A stretch of 64,000 nucleotides of DNA from Copromyces sp. CBS 386.78 (taxonomy: Eukaryota; Ascomycota; Sordariomycetes; Sordariales; Sordariaceae), in contig MU839188.1 of assembly GCA_030685235.1 (NCBI GenBank), forward strand, positions 89,910-153,909, given 5' to 3'. Numbering within the stretch: position 1 is the first letter of the stretch; the number at the start of each line of letters is the position of its first letter. Of this stretch, positions 57,479 to 64,000 are shown piece after piece. Made by a program: the position numbers and the translations under genes. The notes below the pieces were generated by a model, which saw nothing but the letters and a program-made list of their open reading frames with translations, made no database searches and had not been told where the DNA came from.

Positions 57479-59723
57479 TCACTTCCTAACCCTAAAAGTC
57501 TTCAGCACATTCTTCCTCCCCGCCGGTCCCTTCTTATACTTTCCATGCCCCCCCTTGCCTCCCTTCGCCCCCTTCTTCCCTCTCAGCTTCTTATCATCGC
57601 CCTGCTTCCTAAACGGCACGAACCCGACCTGGCTTTCAGTCAAGGCATTCTTGCCGTCGCGCGGCAGCAGGTAATCAGGCACGTGCTTGAGATGGGCCTG
57701 TTGGCGCATCTTGGTTCCCAGCTCGCCGTCGTGGCGCAGGTGCGACAGCTCGTTGGGGTTTTCTTCAAAGTAGCGCTTAAGGGTCTCGGAGCGCATGAGT
57801 TCTTGGCGCAGCTCGCGGGTGCGGGCTTCGCGGATTGCTACTTTTGTTACGGCGCGGAGGGCTGGATAATAGTTAGTATGTGGGAAAAGGGGGAGGGGAG
57901 GGGAGAGCGAAAAACGTACCATCGTTCATACGATAACGGAAAGCCTCCATCTGGTCCTTGTTAAAGTTGTACGGCTCCAACTTGCGGTTAAGCTTGGCCT
58001 GCTGGCGCACGACCTTGGCCAGAACCTTCTCGTCCTTCTCGCACTGCTTGATGCTGGTGGGCTTGTGCTTGCCGAACAGATCGTGGGGGACGACCATGGA
58101 CAGAGCGATACCGGCGCGGCCGGCGCGGGCGGTGCGGCCTATCCGGTGGATGTAAGAAGACGAAGAGGTGGGCATGTCGAAGTTGATAACGGCGGCGACG
58201 TTTTTGAAGTCGATGCCTGGGGAAAGTCAGTTAGTATCCAGCAATCGCAGACAGCAAACAGAGAAAAAGAGACATACCTCGCGAAACACCATACTCCTGA
58301 TCCCTCCTGCCCTTCTTGTTCTTCTTTCCCTTGCCGCTCTTCTTATCCTTGTCCTCATCCTCTTTCTTCTCCTCAGCCTTCTCCTTAGTCTTCTCATCCT
58401 CCAAAAAGACCTCGCTCCTCTCATCCGACGCAATAATGATATCATAAATACCCCTATTAAACTCCTCAATGATCTTGATCCTGGTATTAATCGGCAGCTC
58501 CGAATTCAGCACGCAGCTGCGAATGCTAAACTGCTCGAAGAAAAGCTTCAACCGATACGCGCGGTCGATGTCCGCCACAAACACCAGACAGGGGCCCTTG
58601 ATCAGCTGCAGCTTGAAGATCAGGTAACTAATAAGCCACTTGTCGTCCTCGCCGCACTTGACGTAGAACTGCGTCAGCTTCTCGTCCTCGGCGCTGAATG
58701 ACTCCTTCAGGTCCAACATGGTCGGGTTGCGGCAGAAGAAGCCCTTGAGCGTGTCGAGCTCGTCGGAGACGAGTGTCGCAGACATCATGGTGGTTTGGAC
58801 GCCGCCCTTGGGAAGCGAGCGCGCAATATTCTCCATGTCTTCATCGTAGCCGTAGGATAAAACCAAATCGGCCTCGTCGAGGACCAGGTACTGCAGCTTG
58901 GCGACGCTGAGAGCGCCGGACTCGATGTTGTGCCAGGCGCGGGCGGGGGTGGAGACGATCACGTCGGGGGCGTTGGCGAGGAGCGAGCGCAGGACGGCGT
59001 CGGACACGTTGTCGGTCAGCTTGGCAGATTGGATATCCTTGGTGCAGAAGGCGGAGAAGGCGTCGATGGCTTTGTGGACTTGGTCGGCGAGTTCGCGCGT
59101 GGGGACGAGGATGAGGGCGGAGGTGAAGGGGGTTGAGTCGGTCTGTTTTTCGTTTCCTTTCGTTAGCAATCCATCTCTCTCACAACCCATCCATTCTCCT
59201 AGGTGATAAGGTAACTCACAGCCTTCCTCTTAAGAATGCCACTCAAGACAGGCAACACATACGCCGCCGTCTTTCCCGATCCCGTCTTCGCCTTGCACAG
59301 CACATCCTGGCCCGCCAACGCAAGCGGGATCGCCTTCCTTTGCACGAGCGTCGGCTTCTCGAAGCTCTGTTTCGCAACGGCCTGCACGAGGCGCGGGTCG
59401 AGACCAAGGTCGGAGAAGGTCAGCTCGGCATCGTCCTTCTGATCCTTCCGGCTCTTGTTCTTCTCCTCGTCCTTTTCGTCTTGTTGTTTTTGCTCGTCCT
59501 TTAGTTGTTGCTCGAGCTGATGCTCCTCCTCGGTTTGTTGTTCTTGTTGCTCTTGTTGTTGGGTCTCCTCGGGCTTCTCCTCCTGTGGCTTGACGTCCTG
59601 CGACTTGGACTTCTTTTCCTTCTTCTCCTTCTTCTCGGTTGAGGCCTTCTTGGTCTTCTTCTGGGTCTGGGGCTCGGTCACGACCGACGGCTCGTCCGTC
59701 TCGTTCAACTTGCGCTTGACCAT
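57479..59723 (-). CDS. dbp9: DEAD-box ATP-dependent RNA helicase DBP9 (DDX56 family)
   Basis: Four exons, 59220-59723, 58278-59142, 57920-58216 and 57479-57861 (introns 77, 61 and 58 nt), giving 682 aa. I chose the ATG opening [13 protein letters not shown]; the frame stays open further upstream without family similarity. A Lys/Glu/Gln-rich N-terminal extension (about 130 residues) precedes the helicase core. Motifs in order are Q-motif region [14 protein letters not shown], Walker A AKTGSGKT, Ia [13 protein letters not shown] in [19 protein letters not shown] in MMSATL, and motif [16 protein letters not shown] charged insertion ([20 protein letters not shown]) near residue 430 and a basic Gly/Lys-rich C-terminus ([20 protein letters not shown]) are typical of Dbp9. 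The protein acts in the nucleolus in 60S ribosomal subunit assembly. Confidence 0.96.
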
Positions 59724-60939
59724 TCTGTCGGGGTATCTGGGTTTTGTGATGGATGGTATTAATCTGGTCTTGCGCGATAGTGGTTGTGAAGTGGAAGACA
59801 CGGTCGAGGTTGGTAATCAGTCGACTGGAGGTCGTCGTGGTATGGTCGATGGAGAGAAAGATGGGAGATGAAGAATGTGTTTGGTGGAAGTGGAGAGGGG
59901 CTGCGCTCAAGCTACGAAACTGATCGATCCCAATTCGAATGGACCAAAAAGTTTGGGAAAAATTTCGACGGGGACTCGCCCAGGTTCTGCACCCACTGAT
60001 TGGCCGGCGCTGCCAGTCCACTTCACAGTGGACTTGGGCGCTAGCGCACCGGCAGCTCATTGCCCCACAAAAGCTTAATCCAACAACCCCCACAGCGACC
60101 GGGGGGGTCACCCGTCTGTTGACGACTTCACGGGCTGTTCCTTCACTCTTCCGTGATCACGCCGTAGGGGATATTGGGGCTCAAGAAGCACTGGGGACAC
60201 ATCTTAACATGGCTCATTGAGATTCACCGCACGACGGGTATCAAGCAAAGTGCTATACTGAAATTGATTGAAACCATACCAAGAACAGAAACAAGTACAT
60301 CTCATAAACCATAACCCTTAAACAAATTCCTCGTTCCTCGTTTTGCTCGAACCGATTCCCTAGTCCACATAAACAGAGAAAGAAGAGACAAGCGCTAAGA
60401 ATCAAACTATTCATCCAACACCAAACGAACAAAACTTGGTGACCATACCAATCTACGCTTGCGCAAGCCATTCATCCCAGGCTACCATCGCACTAAAGCT
60501 CCGGCGATGAATTTTACCAAACCATAAGAACATCAAAGTTTGATGACAAAGAAATACTTCAACACTCGTGTATCGTGCCCGTTGTCCACCTGTTACGTGA
60601 GTCTCTCCATCAACAATCCTCCAACACTAGGAGCATCGCACCGCATCGCAGGTTTGCGTCTCGTTGCTGTCTTGGCTTAGCTTAGCGACGCCAGGCAGGC
60701 ACGACGTCGAACAAGTTCCTTTGATCCCTCGAGTCGCCCGAGTTGGGGTGCGGTGAGTTGGGCTTGCATCTGCTCAAGTAGATGTGGGCAGTTAGAACGT
60801 CTTTAGAGGGAAAGACCCTCCAGCAGGTCCGACATGTGCGCTCAGCGGTGGTTGAACACTATTCCTGGACCGACTCCGCTGGCGCTGTCTCGGGTGCATG
60901 ATGGTCCCCGTGACCATTTATTGCAGCCGTTCGCTCCGT
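59724..60939. other. Promoter of DBP9 and 3' region of the SR-protein gene
   Basis: About 1.2 kb with no supported gene. The sequence just upstream of the helicase start presumably carries its promoter and leader. Confidence 0.5.
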
Positions 60940-62743
60940 CTAGTAACGACGGCCGTAGTCACGAGGCGGGTATGGCTCACGGGGGTACGGGTCACGCGGA
61001 GGGAAGTCCACGGGAGGAGCGCGGCGGTCATAAGCATCTCCGCGGCCGCTCATGTACGGGTCGGGAGGGTAATCGCGGGGAGCGCGGTACGGGTCGTCGT
61101 AGCGTCCGCGAGGGGGAGGGTAGTCATCGAGTGGGCGCCTGGGTGGCGAACGGTAGCCACCCCTCCTGTCCTCGTAGTACTCACGCCTTGGTGGGGGCGA
61201 CCTGTCACGGTAGCCATCACGGTAACCATCACGGCGGGGGCTGTATCCGCGAGGAGGGGGTCCACGGCGGTCGTAGTCGTCCACGGGAGGAGGGTATGGG
61301 CGGCCACGCGGCGACCTCGAGCGAGCGCGGTGGTCATTTCTGGGAATGTCGGGTTGGGTCTAGTTTCCAAGGTCAGTACCCATGTCCAGTGTAAAAGCGT
61401 GGTGGCAGTCCTTACATTAGCGACGCAAGTCACGCGCTGGCCCTTGAACTCGCGGTTATCGAGCTTCTCGACGGCAGTCCTCAAATCGGCGGCATTCTCA
61501 AACTCAACGAAGCTGTAATATCGGTCAGTGGAAATGTTGACCGACCCTAACCGAGGTTACATACCCTTCACCGTTCTGGTTACGAGTAGTCTCGCTATAA
61601 ACGACATCAAGTCCGGACTGACGAGCAAAGTCCTTGAGATCCTAAAAAGCCAAGTCGAGTAAGTTGAAGTCCGGGATATGGCAGTTGGCGGTCCTCCCAT
61701 GTATTATAACCAGTAAACGTGTCCAGGAAAAGTCGATTGTGTATGGCAGGCTGTCATCCGGCTCTGGGGTGTCATCTGCCCTAGTCCCGCCGTAACCATG
61801 AACTCCAACGGGAAGACTGACAAGTGTGAAGTGAAGGAAGCCGGAGAGAGCCAGTTTGGGTGTACAAGAGAGAGCCAAATGCGTTCAGCTGGAACGGCCG
61901 GACCCCAAACAGTCGGTAATAGGAAAAATGACGAAGTCCGAATGGCCAAACATTGGGTGTGACTGACGGGAAATATACCATGCTGGGGGGGCGAGAATAG
62001 AGTAGGGTGCGGAATCCATAGGTAGCCCGGAAAAAGAGAGAAATCCATATGATGATCAAGCGGCGCACAAGGAAGTGGAAGGGTGACAGACCTGCCAGCT
62101 GGTTTCATTGGGAAGGCCAGAGATTTGCATCCGGTGAGGCGTGCGTCGGGGCCTGGGTTGGCTGTTACGCTCGTGGGTAAAACCGGGACCTCCTTCACGG
62201 TGACGGGCGCCACGTGCAAACTGAACGGTAAGGCGCTCTCCCATGAAGTCCGATCCATCTTGTTATTGTTAGCCGGTCGGTATCGCAGCGAGAGGAAAGG
62301 GTTGGAAACGTACGGAAAGCTGTAGAGACAAGGGCTGTTAGCGCGTGTTTCTTTCATGTTATTATTAAAGCACTTACCAGGAACAACATCGCGAGCGTCC
62401 ATGGCATCCTTGTACTCGATGAAACCAAAGCCGTTCATGAGCTTGATTTCGGTGATCTCGCCGGTGCCATGAGTCGCAAAGTGGGCTTCCACATCGGCCT
62501 TGGTTGCTTTGCGGGAGTCAGCATTGTGTATCGTCGGATGGACCAGACCAGGCGCCAGAGCAGGAACAAATGGACGGAACAGGAAGCCTCGCTGAGAATA
62601 GGGAGCGATTGATGCTTGATCATGGGAGACGGCCGCTGGTCGACGGTGGCTGTGGTGGTGATGTTGGTGCTGTAAGGTCCGGGTCACTCACCGTGACGGG
62701 GCAGGTTGCCCAGGTAGAGACGGGTCGACGATACTTCAGTCAT
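60940..62743 (-). CDS. SR-type splicing factor with two RRMs
   Basis: Six exons, 62692-62743, 62378-62506, 62092-62258, 61565-61641, 61416-61512 and 60940-61359, giving 313 aa. The start is MTEVSSTRLYLGNLPRH. RRM1 (about residues 8-78) has RNP2 RLYLGNLP and RNP1-like GFGFIEYKD, followed by GSDFMGERLTVQFARG. RRM2 (about 103-175) has RMQISGLPNETSWQDLKDFA, LDVVYSETTRNQNGEGFVEF and a closing VTCVAN. The C-terminal tail of about 135 residues is Arg/Ser/Tyr/Asp/Pro-rich (RARSRSPRGRP; YSPRRDGYRDGYRDRSPPPR). The build is that of S. pombe Srp2 and metazoan SRSF proteins, which define exons and export mRNA in the nucleus. Introns are 185, 119, 450, 52 and 56 nt; the 450-nt intron 3 is the longest found in the window and may be regulated. 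Confidence 0.93.
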
Positions 62744-64000
62744 TGTGTCGGATCGTTTTTTTGCGAAACCTATACAGGATGACTGGATAGCCAAGATGGT
62801 CAGGATCCGGTCCAAGGCAGTTGAAATGGTAGTTCCCAGCGCAGGGCGGGCAATCAATCCAGTTATCGTACTTTTTTGGTGGTTGTGGTAGAGCGGATGA
62901 AGGCTGACACGACGGAGAGATGGGAGCCTGGCGAGGTGAAGAGGGGGGTTGGTCGGGGTAATAAGCGCGATGTCCTGTGTATGTATCCTGCCAAAGCCTC
63001 GTGTAAAAAGTTGCGTCAACTTGTCCGGAGCCTTGTTCGCGCGCCGACCACTCTGGGCGGAGAGGGCGCGTCAGCCAAGTTGTGGTGGGTGGTGATGCTA
63101 TCACTCGGATGATTCAATCAGAGACGCGAATTAATCACGCGACGAATGGGCGTCAATAGTTGTCGTCGCGGTGTTGTGTGGTTTGTCGAGAGTTCCAGAA
63201 GTTGGCAATGATGGATGGAGGAGAGGAAGCTGTGACATGCGACCACGGTGGGTGGGTGGTGGATGGGAAGAAAAGTGGAGGAGGGACTGAAGGTCAGGAC
63301 GGCGGGAAGTGGAAGGATGGAGTGGGCTTGCTGAGGGAAGTGGACGGGCCCGGGCCTGTTGCTGCTGCTGCTACACAACTGAACCGGGACAAGGACGGGA
63401 AGGACCAAAAAGAAGAGGGAAAAGGATTTCAGCACCACGCAAACAAAAGTCACAAGCGCCCACCGGTCTCCTGCAGCACTCAACCCACTGCACTGAAAAG
63501 CATGGGCCCGGCTGCCCGCTCAAGCAGTGGACGGCGGGCGGGCGGGCAGACACAAACGCGGGAAGGGGTGGACCACCAAGGCTCGTACCCGTCCAATCAG
63601 CGACCACCGGTGCCCTGAATGCGAGAATGTGTCACAACCACCCTGGTCCTTGCGAGAGGGGAAAAATGGCAAGGCATGATGCACGCCGTTGTCGCCGTTG
63701 CACGGGCACCCCTCCTTTGCTGATGCCGCCGCCGATACCTAGGTAAGGTAGGTATGTTTCCGGGGGATGCGATTGGTTTCACCGGGGAATATTTGAGGAT
63801 GATATTGGCATGTCTTAATTGTAACCTACCTCCTACTGTGTAGAGAGGGGTTTGTGTAGTGTAAAGGGTGCAAGCTATCGCCAGTTCACAAACAGCTGCA
63901 AAGTAAGTACAGTCAAGTCCCCTGTTCTGGCAACCCCCAAAATCCGGGCAAAGGGGTAGTTGGAACAGGGGGTGTTGCTGGGACTAGGGTAGGGTGCACG
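62744..64000. other. Upstream region of the SR-protein gene
   Basis: About 1.25 kb to the end of the window without a supported gene. It contains a GCT run near 63360-63372 and GGTAGGT-type motifs near 63740-63755. Frames such as 63160-63618 have no recognisable protein. Confidence 0.5.

Overview
The window is nuclear DNA of a filamentous ascomycete, most likely Sordariales and Neurospora-like. The genes have short GT...AG introns (about 50-200 nt). Coding DNA is GC-rich, and long intergenic spaces are full of microsatellites and CCTA/TAGG motifs. Three transposon relics show the signature of repeat-induced point mutation (RIP): very AT-rich, TpA-rich, CpA-poor and full of stops. Species is inferred from these traits only.

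Layout. 1-2.7 kb: no gene seen. 2.7-8.2 kb: a RIP-mutated Ty1/Copia element with both LTRs and a perfect 5-bp target duplication. 8.8-11.0 kb (minus): an STK32/YANK-type AGC kinase with seven exons. 11-14.8 kb: gene-poor spacer with an inverted-repeat element. 14.8-19.2 kb: a RIP-mutated Tc1/mariner-like element with long terminal inverted repeats and a second, unidentified reading frame. 19.4-25.4 kb: a second RIP-mutated Copia element in the opposite orientation, carrying a later 435-bp MITE-like insertion with an 8-bp target duplication. 25.4-28.7 kb: spacer with a perfect 66-bp inverted repeat. 28.7-50.9 kb is gene-dense: a probable mitochondrial protein, a RING protein (-), an HSL-family hydrolase with a long tail, a Cys-rich membrane protein, a DnaJ protein (-), a RibD-type deaminase, an L-fuconate dehydratase-like enolase-superfamily enzyme (-), a disordered protein, the ERCC1/Rad10 nuclease subunit and a secreted GH47 mannosidase. 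51-55 kb: repeat-rich spacer with a diverged direct duplication split by another MITE-like element. 55.1-62.7 kb (all minus): CAF40/RCD1 (CCR4-NOT), the DEAD-box helicase DBP9, and an SR-type splicing factor. 62.7-64 kb: upstream spacer.

The genes are individually transcribed and mostly housekeeping (mRNA decay and splicing, ribosome assembly, DNA repair, protein folding, sugar catabolism, glycan trimming); there is no operon or secondary-metabolite cluster. The main novelty is in the repeats: RIP whose density falls toward the outer ends of both Copia elements, an unidentified ORF inside the Tc1-like element, and several short inverted-repeat elements that show little or no RIP. Exon coordinates were derived by hand from splice motifs, frame and family continuity, and need RNA evidence.
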